Assembly: GCA_026991575.1 (NCBI GenBank)
Contig: JALXBF010000106.1
Coordinates: 1-55,623 of the forward strand
Source: Planctomycetota bacterium
Lineage (GTDB): Bacteria; Planctomycetota; Planctomycetia; JALXBF01
Length of the DNA stretch: 55,623 bases
Reading direction: 5' to 3'
Position numbers and translations under genes: made by a program. Under the pieces are notes generated by a model. That model was given only the letters and a program-made list of their open reading frames with translations. It did no database searches and was not told where the DNA came from. How positions within the stretch are numbered: position 1 is the stretch's first letter; the number at the start of each line of letters is the position of its first letter. Positions 1 to 7,669 of the stretch are shown one piece after another.

Positions 1-608
1 TTCAGGACGCAAAGGGGCTGGGAATTCGAGACTGGTTTGAGCGAACCAACCCGTTTGCTTTTCAGGAGGTGACGGAGATCCTGCTCGAAGCAGCGCGGAA
101 AGGCTACTGGAATGCCGACGAGGAGACCCTGCGCACGGTAGCGATGGCCTATGTCGAGTCGGTGCGCCGGCACGGTGAGGGTGAGGGGCTGCGCGGTGGC
201 GGCAACGTGAAGTTAACGCGGTTCGTTGAGCGGATCCTAATCCGCGCAGGACACCGGGAACTGCTGGCCCAGTATCGCGGCGTCCGCACCGGAGCGCACG
301 ATCCGCACAGCGGCGGCGAGCCGCCTGCTGCCAGCGCGGCACCCGGGCTCGGCTCGCCATCCCCTGCTCGGCCGGCCGCCGACAACAGTCCGGACCAATC
401 GCTGCAGCCCCGGCAACGCGAAGTCGTCGGCACCGAGTTGGTACCGTCAGCCGAAGACGAGCCCACGAGGGAGCACAAGCTAACGGGCACACCAGCGTCA
501 ACCCGGCAGCCCATCTTGCCGCTCTGGGCAATCGTCGTGGCCCTGGCGCTGGCGACCCTGGCAGGCGGCGCGGCACACGCAGCCTGGCGTCACCGCCGGA
601 GGGGATAG
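1..608 (+). CDS. CobN/HmuS-type metal chelatase subunit, C-terminal part (5' end outside window)
   Basis: The open frame runs in from the window edge (first full codon at base 3), so only about the last 201 residues are seen. The first 75 match the C-terminal helical region of the large cobaltochelatase CobN family: an NPFAFQEVTE segment, a short acidic helix, then VKLTRFVERIL. A Pro/Ala/Ser-rich linker of about 75 residues follows, then one hydrophobic helix (LWAIVVALALATLAGG) and a basic tail (WRHRRRG). I read this as a membrane anchor with the chelatase domain on the far side of the linker. True aerobic CobN normally has no such anchor. The next two genes (ExbB-like and DUF2149) are those that accompany CobN-like HmuS in hmuSTUV loci, so a membrane-tethered haem or tetrapyrrole chelatase or dechelatase fits better than B12 synthesis. 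The substrate is inference. Confidence 0.75.
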   Translation, partial: QDAKGLGIRDWFERTNPFAFQEVTEILLEAARKGYWNADEETLRTVAMAYVESVRRHGEGEGLRGGGNVKLTRFVERILIRAGHRELLAQYRGVRTGAHDPHSGGEPPAASAAPGLGSPSPARPAADNSPDQSLQPRQREVVGTELVPSAEDEPTREHKLTGTPASTRQPILPLWAIVVALALATLAGGAAHAAWRHRRRG

Positions 609-612
609 CACG

Positions 613-1347
613 GTGCACCAGATCTATGCCTTTCTCAGTGCCGTTTCGGTTGTCCTGCTGATACCCGTGATTCTCTTCCTGCTGGTCACGGCGTTCGTGG
701 TGCTATGGCAGCTCGGGGCTGTCGCCTATGAGGCCTGGCTGCGGCGACGCACCGCCGGCTCTTACCGGACGACCTTATCCCGGCTGCAATGCGCCGGGAC
801 GGTTGATGCCATCGGCTTAGAACGAGCGGTCACCGGCCCGCGCCTTCTCCGAGAGTGGCTGAGCCGCTGCGCAGCGGAAGGCGACGTCCTTGCGGCGACA
901 CCGCCGGACGGATCGGCGGAAGCTGCGCAGCGAGCATTGGACCTGGTGGAGCTTTCTGCCATGGTCCGTCTTGAGCAGCTCAGGCTGCTTGCGCGGCTGG
1001 GGCCAGCCCTGGGGCTGATGGGCACGCTCATCCCTCTGGGACCGGCCCTGGTCGCCCTGGCACAGGGCGATCTTCAAACGCTGGCCGAGAACCTGGTCGT
1101 GGCCTTCGGCACGACAGTCGCCGGACTGTTCGTCGCCGTACTCGCGCAGCTACTGGCGACGGTCCGTGCCCGGTGGTACGCGGAGGATCTCCTGGACCTC
1201 GAGCACCTAACGACGCGTGCCAACCGCCAGCAGCAGCCCCGCCACCACGGCACAAGCTGGGAAGCAAGGAACGGCTTCGCGAACTCCTCCAGGGGCGACG
1301 GGGAACGCGAACCAGCCGCAGGCAAGTTGGCGGGGAACGAACCATGA
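613..1347 (+). CDS. MotA/TolQ/ExbB-type proton channel protein
   Basis: A 244-residue membrane protein with the TolQ/ExbB plan: one N-terminal membrane helix (about residues 8-30), a cytoplasmic stretch of about 90 residues, then two helices around GPALGLMGTLIPLG (about 128-145) and FGTTVAGLFVAVLAQLL (about 165-185). The Gly/Thr-rich second and third helices are the family signature for a proton-conducting stator. It begins at GTG 613, four bases after the chelatase stop, with a strong GGAGGGG ahead of it. Its end overlaps the DUF2149 start by ATGA. By analogy with HmuU-like proteins it probably couples proton motive force to the chelatase or an outer-membrane receptor. No TonB is seen here. 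A generic ExbB role cannot be excluded. Confidence 0.8.
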   Translation: MHQIYAFLSAVSVVLLIPVILFLLVTAFVVLWQLGAVAYEAWLRRRTAGSYRTTLSRLQCAGTVDAIGLERAVTGPRLLREWLSRCAAEGDVLAATPPDGSAEAAQRALDLVELSAMVRLEQLRLLARLGPALGLMGTLIPLGPALVALAQGDLQTLAENLVVAFGTTVAGLFVAVLAQLLATVRARWYAEDLLDLEHLTTRANRQQQPRHHGTSWEARNGFANSSRGDGEREPAAGKLAGNEP

Positions 1348-1721
1348 GACGTAGGCGGTTCCGAACACTGTACGGCAGCAGCCTCGGCGACCCGGGCGGC
1401 GATCCGCTTGCCATCGTGGCAAACTTGTTCGACGTGGCCGTTGTGTTCGCTGTGGGTCTGCTGGTGGCCCTGGCACTCAGTACCGTGGGGCAGCTCGTCC
1501 CGCAAGAGCCCGACAGCGTCACCCCGGCAGACTATCGCCGCCTACCGCGCTATCGCATCGGCTCGCGCACCCTGCGCGGCGAGGCGGTCCGGCTCGGTAC
1601 GGCTTACCGGTTGGCCACCGGTGAGGTGGTCTACGTGCCTGAAACGCCCGAGACCGTCGGCTCAGCCGAGCAGGACCACGCGGCTCGGCCGGCGCAAACC
1701 CCTGGGGAGGCACGTCCCTAG
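1344..1721 (+). CDS. DUF2149 family membrane protein (HmuV/ExbD-like partner)
   Basis: A 125-residue protein with a basic N-terminus, a DPLAIVANLFDVAVVFAVGL stretch that forms the single membrane helix (about residues 20-46), and a soluble tail of about 75 residues. The DP-x5-NLFDVA-x-VFAVGLL pattern is the DUF2149 signature. These small proteins sit beside CobN-like and ExbB-like genes in many bacteria and methanogens. The single N-terminal helix plus soluble domain recalls ExbD/TolR, the usual partner of the preceding channel. I chose ATG 1344 because it overlaps the previous stop (ATGA); the frame is open further upstream, but only inside the ExbB gene. Its molecular role is not established. 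Confidence 0.75.
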   Translation: MRRRRFRTLYGSSLGDPGGDPLAIVANLFDVAVVFAVGLLVALALSTVGQLVPQEPDSVTPADYRRLPRYRIGSRTLRGEAVRLGTAYRLATGEVVYVPETPETVGSAEQDHAARPAQTPGEARP

Positions 1722-1853
1722 CGGCAGAATCATCCGGCACGGTAGCCCGGGACACTGGTCCGCGCCTGCTGTGCCCTTGCGTTCCACTTCCGAATCGGGT
1801 ACAAGTCTGGCCGAGAAGTTCACTGGCCAAGATATTCCAACGAGGACCGCGTG

Positions 1854-2864
1854 ATGAGTCGCGTACGCCGGGCAGTGTGCTGTTCCTTCGGCTTGCTCGC
1901 AGTACTTCTCGGCCTGAGCGGGAACGAGGGTCGGCCCCAGGTCGTCTACGTCAACAACGTTGTAGGCAGCGATCACAACGACGGTAGCACCCCGCAAACC
2001 ACCAGCCCCGGTGTCGGTCCGGTAGCCACGCTGGAACGAGCGTTTCGGCTGGCCCGTCCCGGCGAAACTATCCGACTCGTCAAGACCGACCGCCCTTACA
2101 GCGGGAGCCTGACCGTGGGCACCCCGGGCCGGGGCGGAATCGCCGGACATCCGATCATCTTGGACGGCAACGGTGTGGAGCTCCGTGGATTCGCGACCGT
2201 GCCGGCTTCCGTATGGCAGTACGTCGGCCAAAGCACCTACCGAATGCAACCCTATCGCAAGGGCTACTACCTGTTGGTGGTTGAGGGGCAGCTGGCCGAG
2301 CGTGTCCCGTACCGCCAGGCCGAGAAGGGCAGCGACCGTCCCGCGCTACGGCCATTGCAGTGGACCGTGCACCGCGGCCACATCTACGTGAGGATCCCTG
2401 AGGGGAAGTACATCGATCAGCTGACCATCGAGATCCCGGGCGCTGACATCGGACTGAGCCTGTATTCGGCCAAACACGTCGTCATCCGGGACCTGACCAT
2501 CACGGGCTACCGGTTAGATGGTGTGCATGTGTTCGGGAATTCGGAGGCGGTGATCCTGGAGAACGTCATCTGCAGGCTTAACGGCCGTGCGGGCATCGCT
2601 GCAGGAGGCACCTCCAGGCTCGTTGCCCGCGGCTGCCAGTTGCAAACCAATCTGGTCAGCGACGTGTACACGTATGGCAGCGCCACCGTCCACCTGAGCA
2701 ATTGTAAGCTCTTGGGCGGCGGCCGGTACCTGGTGTGGGCACGCGGCGGCCGTGTTCTTCTGGAGAATGTCACGCTGGGCACGTACGGCACGAGCCGCTT
2801 CTTCGAGAACGGTGGCAGGATCCAACAATTAGGCGAGGCCCCTGAGGCAGATCGAGCTCCCTGA
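1854..2864 (+). CDS. secreted right-handed parallel beta-helix protein
   Basis: A protein of about 336 residues with an N-terminal signal peptide (hydrophobic core [12 protein letters not shown]). Next comes the start typical of DUF1565/pectate-lyase-fold proteins: [14 protein letters not shown], then a Pro/Thr loop and [17 protein letters not shown]. The rest has the short-strand repeats of a beta-helix ([50 protein letters not shown]). No catalytic residues can be assigned, so it may bind or cleave a polysaccharide or be a surface protein. ATG 1854 has GAGG eight bases upstream; GTG 1851 is an alternative. It lies 132 bases after DUF2149 and 43 bases before the macrodomain gene. Confidence 0.7.
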   Translation: MSRVRRAVCCSFGLLAVLLGLSGNEGRPQVVYVNNVVGSDHNDGSTPQTTSPGVGPVATLERAFRLARPGETIRLVKTDRPYSGSLTVGTPGRGGIAGHPIILDGNGVELRGFATVPASVWQYVGQSTYRMQPYRKGYYLLVVEGQLAERVPYRQAEKGSDRPALRPLQWTVHRGHIYVRIPEGKYIDQLTIEIPGADIGLSLYSAKHVVIRDLTITGYRLDGVHVFGNSEAVILENVICRLNGRAGIAAGGTSRLVARGCQLQTNLVSDVYTYGSATVHLSNCKLLGGGRYLVWARGGRVLLENVTLGTYGTSRFFENGGRIQQLGEAPEADRAP

Positions 2865-2907
2865 GCGGCCGGACCTCGGCAGCGGCCGTACCGCGGGAGG
2901 CGCGAGT

Positions 2908-3459
2908 ATGAAGGTCACCATCAACGGCACCACGCTGGAATTGGTCCAGGGTGACATCACGAAACAGCAGGTGGATGCGATCGTCAACGCGGCCAACAGC
3001 CGGCTGGCCGGTGGTGGCGGCGTCGACGGCGCGATCCACCGCGCCGGCGGCCCTTCGATCATGAAGGAGTTGAAGGAAAAGTATCCGGGTGGTTGCCCCA
3101 CCGGATCGGCAGTGATCACCGGCGCGGGCGACCTGAAAGCTAAGTACGTGATCCACGCTGTTGGCCCAATCTACCGGGGCGGCACCCATGGCGAAGCGGA
3201 AAAGCTTGCGAGCGCGTACCGGGTGAGCCTGGAGCTGGCAAGCCAGCACGACTGTCAGTCCGTGGCGTTCCCTTCCATCAGTACTGGTGCCTATGGCTAC
3301 CCGGTCGATGAAGCAGCTCGTGTGGCTCTTTCCACGGTCATCGACTTCCTGCGCACCAGTGACCGGAAGCCGTCGCTTGTCCGGTTCGTGCTCTTCGACC
3401 GGCGCACCTATGAGGCTTATGAGGACGCCCTCCGCAAGCTAACGGCCCAGGCTTCGTAG
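2908..3459 (+). CDS. macrodomain protein, O-acetyl-ADP-ribose deacetylase type
   Basis: A 183-residue single-domain macro protein of the YmdB/MacroD class. The ADP-ribose pocket is plain: [17 protein letters not shown] near residue 15, the Gly-rich loop [16 protein letters not shown] at about 32-47, [26 protein letters not shown], and the phosphate loop [12 protein letters not shown] at about 113-124. These enzymes hydrolyse O-acetyl-ADP-ribose or remove ADP-ribose from acidic residues or nucleic acid ends in the cytosol. Length and motif order are those of the family. GGGAGGC precedes ATG 2908. No partner ADP-ribosyltransferase or sirtuin is nearby, so the physiological substrate is open. 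Confidence 0.9.
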   Translation: MKVTINGTTLELVQGDITKQQVDAIVNAANSRLAGGGGVDGAIHRAGGPSIMKELKEKYPGGCPTGSAVITGAGDLKAKYVIHAVGPIYRGGTHGEAEKLASAYRVSLELASQHDCQSVAFPSISTGAYGYPVDEAARVALSTVIDFLRTSDRKPSLVRFVLFDRRTYEAYEDALRKLTAQAS

Positions 3460-3621
3460 ACAGCGCTGCGGCGACCGCTCGCGCACTGTCGGGGACCTCG
3501 GCCGTCTCAGGCACGGTGCCGCCTCCGACCTGCGCTCGCGGGCGTATACTGCGGCAGACACCACCGACACCGCGGAGCGATGCGTGCCACACGGGCAAAC
3601 TGTTGTTGTCAAGGAGCCGTC

Positions 3622-4821
3622 ATGAGCAAGCGTGTCTCTCTTGCCTTCGTCTCTTTGACGTTCGTAGTGGCGGTACTCGCATCGGCACTCGTTGCCGGGC
3701 GGCGCGATGGGGCGGAACCGATGGTGGCGGATCCAGCATTGCTGGCCAAGGCACGGCGCATCCTGGACGATGCGATTCTCATCGATGGCCACAACGACTT
3801 GCCCTGGACCATCCGCGAGCACACCAACGGTGATTTCGACCGCTACGACATCCGCAAACGGCTGCGTTTCGGCCACACCGATATCCCCCGACTGCGGGAC
3901 GGTCGCGTGAAGGCCCAGTTCTGGAGTGTGTTCGTACCGGTGCGCTATGCTGAGCAGGGAACGGCCGTCCGCACGACGCTAGAACAGATCGATCTTGTCT
4001 ACCGGATGATCCGCCGTTATTCGGACACGTTTGAGTTGGCCCGCTCGGCAGCCGACGTGCGCCGTATTGCTGCTGCAGGCAAGATCGCCTCGCTGATCGG
4101 CGTCGAAGGCGGTCATTCGATCGACAACTCGCTCGGCGTGCTTCGCATGTACTACGAGCTCGGCGCACGCTACATGACGCTTACCCACAGCAAGAACACC
4201 GACTGGGCCGACTCGTGCACGGACAAACCAGAGCACGGGGGTCTGACCGAATTCGGCGTTCAAGTCGTCCACGAAATGAATCGCCTCGGCATGCTGGTCG
4301 ACATCTCGCACGTTTCCCACGACACGATGCGTCACGTACTCCGTGTGACCAAAGCCCCCGTAATCGCCTCGCACTCCTCCGCCTACGGCGTGGCCCCGTT
4401 TGCCCGCAACGTGCCCGACGACGTGCTGCGGATGATCCGCGACAACGGCGGTGTTGTCATGGTAAACTTCTTCCCGTTCTTCGTGCACCCAGAAGCTGCA
4501 CGGACGCTGGCCCAGGGGAAACGCCCGGATCCAGTGCCGCAGACCACCATCGAGCACGTGCTTGACCACATCGACCACATTGTCCGCGTTGCTGGTATCG
4601 AGCACGTGGGGTTGGGTTCCGACTACGATGGCATCCCATACACCCCACAGGGGCTTGAAGATGTCTCCACGTTCCCGAACCTAGTCGCCGGCCTCTTGCG
4701 CCGTGGCTATGACGAGCGGGCCATCAAGCTGATCGTCGGCGGCAACGTCCTGCGAGTGCTCGAAGAGGCTGAACGCATCGCTACGAAGCTGCAGGCCGGG
4801 GAAACGACCGTCGCCCCGTAG
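3622..4821 (+). CDS. membrane (renal-type) dipeptidase, peptidase family M19
   Basis: A zinc dipeptidase of about 399 residues, exported by an N-terminal hydrophobic segment (VSLAFVSLTFVVAVLASALVAG). Family M19 metal ligands are visible in order: HND in DGHNDLPW (about 57-59), the bridging Glu in IGVEGGHS (about 160), SHVSHDT and IASHSSAYG (about 230-255), and the Asp of GSDYDG (about 332). It would hydrolyse dipeptides, including L,D or D,D pairs, outside the cytoplasmic membrane. ATG 3622 is preferred over ATG 3580 because AAGGAGC lies just ahead of it and the signal peptide follows directly. It is convergent with the MurNAc-salvage operon, so a part in using wall peptides is plausible but unproven. 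Confidence 0.9.
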   Translation: MSKRVSLAFVSLTFVVAVLASALVAGRRDGAEPMVADPALLAKARRILDDAILIDGHNDLPWTIREHTNGDFDRYDIRKRLRFGHTDIPRLRDGRVKAQFWSVFVPVRYAEQGTAVRTTLEQIDLVYRMIRRYSDTFELARSAADVRRIAAAGKIASLIGVEGGHSIDNSLGVLRMYYELGARYMTLTHSKNTDWADSCTDKPEHGGLTEFGVQVVHEMNRLGMLVDISHVSHDTMRHVLRVTKAPVIASHSSAYGVAPFARNVPDDVLRMIRDNGGVVMVNFFPFFVHPEAARTLAQGKRPDPVPQTTIEHVLDHIDHIVRVAGIEHVGLGSDYDGIPYTPQGLEDVSTFPNLVAGLLRRGYDERAIKLIVGGNVLRVLEEAERIATKLQAGETTVAP

Positions 4822-4963
4822 CAGTCGCGGCTGCGGGCGCGTCCGCGCTGCCCGCCGCCAGACTCGCCCCAGTGACGTCTCCTGTTTGCATGTCGAGGAC
4901 CCGTGGCTTCCGTGGATGACGGCGACTTGCCGTGCGTCCCCGCGCGGCCGGAGGCATGGCTGG

Positions 4964-6217
4964 TCAGTCCTCGTCGTACAACAGCACGCTGGCCCGCCGC
5001 GGCAGGAACGCACGAAGCTCTTGCTGACAGTGCGCCATGATCTGCTCGAACGGAGCTGCCTCTTCAATCAGGCGATACACGCGCGTATCGGCCAGCAAGC
5101 GAATGTAACGGCGATGGTCCCACTTTTCAGGGTGGGTCAACCGCAGTGCGTGAGCGATGGCCAGTCCGGTCCGCACCGGCTCGAACTCGGTGCGGTCCGT
5201 TACGATCACTTCCAGGCCGTAGCACAGCTCTCCGGCAAACTTGCTGGCCGACGGCCGAAAGCTCACTGGCACAAACACCACGCCACGCAAGCCGTACCGT
5301 TGCAGCGCCCGCCAGAGCGCGAAATGATCCAGCCACGGAGCCCCGAAACGCTCAAACGGCGTATCCGTTCCCCGGCCGACGCTGAGGTTTGTGGTTTCCA
5401 GCAGGCCAATCCCTGGGTACAGCAACGCCTGACGGAGCGAGCGCATGTTCGGTGACGGGTTCACCCATGGCTGGCCGGTACCGTCCAGGTACATCGTTCG
5501 ACGCCAGCCCTCCATGCGGACGACCGCGAGCCGGACGTTGGGAAAACGCTCGCGGCGATATAGCCGGGCGATCTCACCAACGGTCATGCCGTGACGCACC
5601 GGAAGCGTGTGAAACCCGACGAAGCTTTCCATGCCGTGATCCAGCACGGGCCCGGCCACTGCCGTTCCCCCAATGGGATTGGGACGGTCCAGCACGAGGA
5701 ACTGGACACCGGCCTCTTGGGCAGCTTCCATGCAGAGACCAAGCGTGGAAATGTACGTGTAGAAACGGCAACCGATGTCCTGGATGTCGAAGACCAACAC
5801 GTCCACGTTCCGAAGCTGCTCGTGCGTCGGTTTGCGGCGTTTGCCGTAGAGGCTGTAGATGGGCACCCCCGTTCGCTCGTCCCGGCTGTCCGCCACTGCC
5901 CCCTCGGCAACGGCCCGGAAGCCGTGTTCCGGCGTAAAGATTGCCACCAGGTCGACTTCCGGATGTTGATGCAGCAAATCGACCAGGTGTTGACCTTCGG
6001 GGGTGATAGCCGTGCGGTTGGTGATCACAGCCACTCGCTTTCCGTGCAGCGGTCGGAAGTCTCGATCTCTTAGGACCTCCAAGCCGCTTCTGACCGGCAG
6101 ACCCGCTGCCCGCCTGGTCATCAGGATAGGTGCAAGGGATACCGGTTCCGCAGCCTGTGTCGCTACAGCAGCGCACAGCACGGTGGCGAACGCGAGGCAG
6201 TTCAGGCGGTGCTTCAT
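4964..6217 (-). CDS. namZ: exo-beta-N-acetylmuramidase NamZ-like (DUF1343, GH171)
   Basis: A 417-residue secreted protein with signal peptide (LNCLAFATVLCAAVATQA). The DUF1343 fold shows as RVAVITNRTAITPEG (about 61-75), IFTPEHGFRA (93-102), VFDIQDIGCRFYTY (142-155), VLDRPNPIGG and MTVGEIA. The family includes the Bacillus subtilis and Tannerella NamZ enzymes, which release MurNAc from the non-reducing end of peptidoglycan fragments (GH171). It is the last gene of a minus-strand block: its ATG overlaps the symporter stop by one base (TAATG). With that symporter and the MurQ-kinase fusion upstream, the assignment to wall-sugar release is strong. Linkage specificity is inferred from family and neighbours. 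Confidence 0.88.
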   Translation of the reverse strand: MKHRLNCLAFATVLCAAVATQAAEPVSLAPILMTRRAAGLPVRSGLEVLRDRDFRPLHGKRVAVITNRTAITPEGQHLVDLLHQHPEVDLVAIFTPEHGFRAVAEGAVADSRDERTGVPIYSLYGKRRKPTHEQLRNVDVLVFDIQDIGCRFYTYISTLGLCMEAAQEAGVQFLVLDRPNPIGGTAVAGPVLDHGMESFVGFHTLPVRHGMTVGEIARLYRRERFPNVRLAVVRMEGWRRTMYLDGTGQPWVNPSPNMRSLRQALLYPGIGLLETTNLSVGRGTDTPFERFGAPWLDHFALWRALQRYGLRGVVFVPVSFRPSASKFAGELCYGLEVIVTDRTEFEPVRTGLAIAHALRLTHPEKWDHRRYIRLLADTRVYRLIEEAAPFEQIMAHCQQELRAFLPRRASVLLYDED

Positions 6218-7632
6218 TAGAGCAATCTCCGAAACACGAGCCCGCCCAGTCCCGTTGCGACGACCCCAATGAGGCTAAGCCACGGGAAGGCAACATCGCT
6301 AAGCCCCCAGGCAGCGAGGGCCGCGCCAAGTCCGACGCAGAATGCTACGGCTGCGGCTCGGGTGGAGACGCCCTCCATCAGCGTCAGCGCGAGCAGGCCG
6401 AGAACGACACCGGTTGTCAGCGAGGCCACCGTGAGAATCGGTCCGATGACCGGGCTGTCCCGGTCCAGCCAGTGGATGGCAGCCAGCGCCACGGCTCCCT
6501 GAGCCACCCCGGCAGCGACCGTTGCCAGCCGCGACCACCACAGGCCTTGGCTGCCACCGCGCTCGTGATCGAGCTGACGGGCCATCAAGTCGCCGACGAC
6601 GGTGGAAGCGATCGAGTTAACGGAGCTGGACAGGGTGCTCATGGCTGCCGCCAGCGCTGCTGCGACCACGATGCCGCGGGCCCCAAGCGGCATCGCCTCC
6701 AGAATGAACGTCACGAACACCTCATCCGCCCGCGCCGCGGTGTAGTCCGTGCGGTAGCGGTACCACAGTCCGACGCCGATGAGCAGGAACAGGGCAAACT
6801 GCACGAAAACCAGCACACCGCTGGCCACGAGCACGAGGCGGGCGCGGGTGAGCGAGCCGGTGCACAGATAGCGCTGCACCATGAGCTGGTCGGCGCCATG
6901 GGTGGCTGCGGATAGGAACGCCCCCCCGATGACGCCTGACCAGAAAGTGTACGTCTCGGTCAGGGACAGGCTGAAATCGAAGACGCGCAACTTTCCCGCC
7001 GCTTGCGCCTCGTACCACAGGCTCTGCCAGCCCCCGGCCCCGCCGACCAGTAACACCAGTGCCAGCACCGCGCCAAGGATGTAGACCACCAGCTGGATCG
7101 AGTCGGTCCAGAGCACCGCGCGGATTCCGCCCGCGAATGCATAGGCGACGGTCACGACGGCAACGACCAGCACGGCCCAGTCCAGCGACACTCGCAGCAT
7201 CGCACCGACCAGGATAGCGGTCAGGTACAGCCGTAGGCCATCGGCCACGGTGCGGGTACCCACGAACAGCAACGAAGTCAGCCGCTGCACGGAGCTGCCG
7301 AAGGCGGCTTGCAGGCGTTGGTACAGCGTCAGGTAGGGGCGATCGAACAGGGCCGGAAGCAACCACAGTGCGATGGCTACGCGACCCACGATATAGCCCA
7401 GTGGCAGCTGTAGGAAGCGCAGGTCAAACCGGAACCCGTGTGCCGGCACACTCAGGAACGTCACCGCACTGGTTTCCGTGGCCACGATCGAAAGCAAGGC
7501 CAGCCCGGCCGAGACCTGACGCCCGCCCAGAAAATAGTCCTCAACGCCGCGAGAACGGCCGCTGAGCGATAGGCCGGCAGCCAGCGTTACGATCAAGAAC
7601 AGAACCAACACGACCCAGTCGACGACGGTCAT
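6217..7632 (-). CDS. sodium:solute symporter (SSS family), probable MurNAc importer
   Basis: A 471-residue polytopic membrane protein with about 13 hydrophobic helices. Near the N-terminus it carries the SSS signature region: DYFLGGRQVSAGLALLSIVATETSAVTFLSVPAHGFR. Inside are YAFAGGIRAVLWTDSIQ (about 160-180) and a Ser/Thr-rich ALAAAMSTLSSSVNSIAST segment near the sodium site. In Tannerella forsythia an SSS protein (MurT) imports MurNAc and is encoded beside murK and murQ. Here the gene sits between the MurQ-kinase fusion (37 bases upstream) and namZ (one-base overlap). That makes MurNAc or MurNAc-GlcNAc the best substrate guess; SSS sequence alone cannot give the substrate. GGAG precedes the ATG at suitable spacing. 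Confidence 0.88.
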   Translation of the reverse strand: MTVVDWVVLVLFLIVTLAAGLSLSGRSRGVEDYFLGGRQVSAGLALLSIVATETSAVTFLSVPAHGFRFDLRFLQLPLGYIVGRVAIALWLLPALFDRPYLTLYQRLQAAFGSSVQRLTSLLFVGTRTVADGLRLYLTAILVGAMLRVSLDWAVLVVAVVTVAYAFAGGIRAVLWTDSIQLVVYILGAVLALVLLVGGAGGWQSLWYEAQAAGKLRVFDFSLSLTETYTFWSGVIGGAFLSAATHGADQLMVQRYLCTGSLTRARLVLVASGVLVFVQFALFLLIGVGLWYRYRTDYTAARADEVFVTFILEAMPLGARGIVVAAALAAAMSTLSSSVNSIASTVVGDLMARQLDHERGGSQGLWWSRLATVAAGVAQGAVALAAIHWLDRDSPVIGPILTVASLTTGVVLGLLALTLMEGVSTRAAAVAFCVGLGAALAAWGLSDVAFPWLSLIGVVATGLGGLVFRRLL

Positions 7633-7669
7633 TCGGCTACTCCGCTAGACCAGCGCGGCGTCGCCGGGG

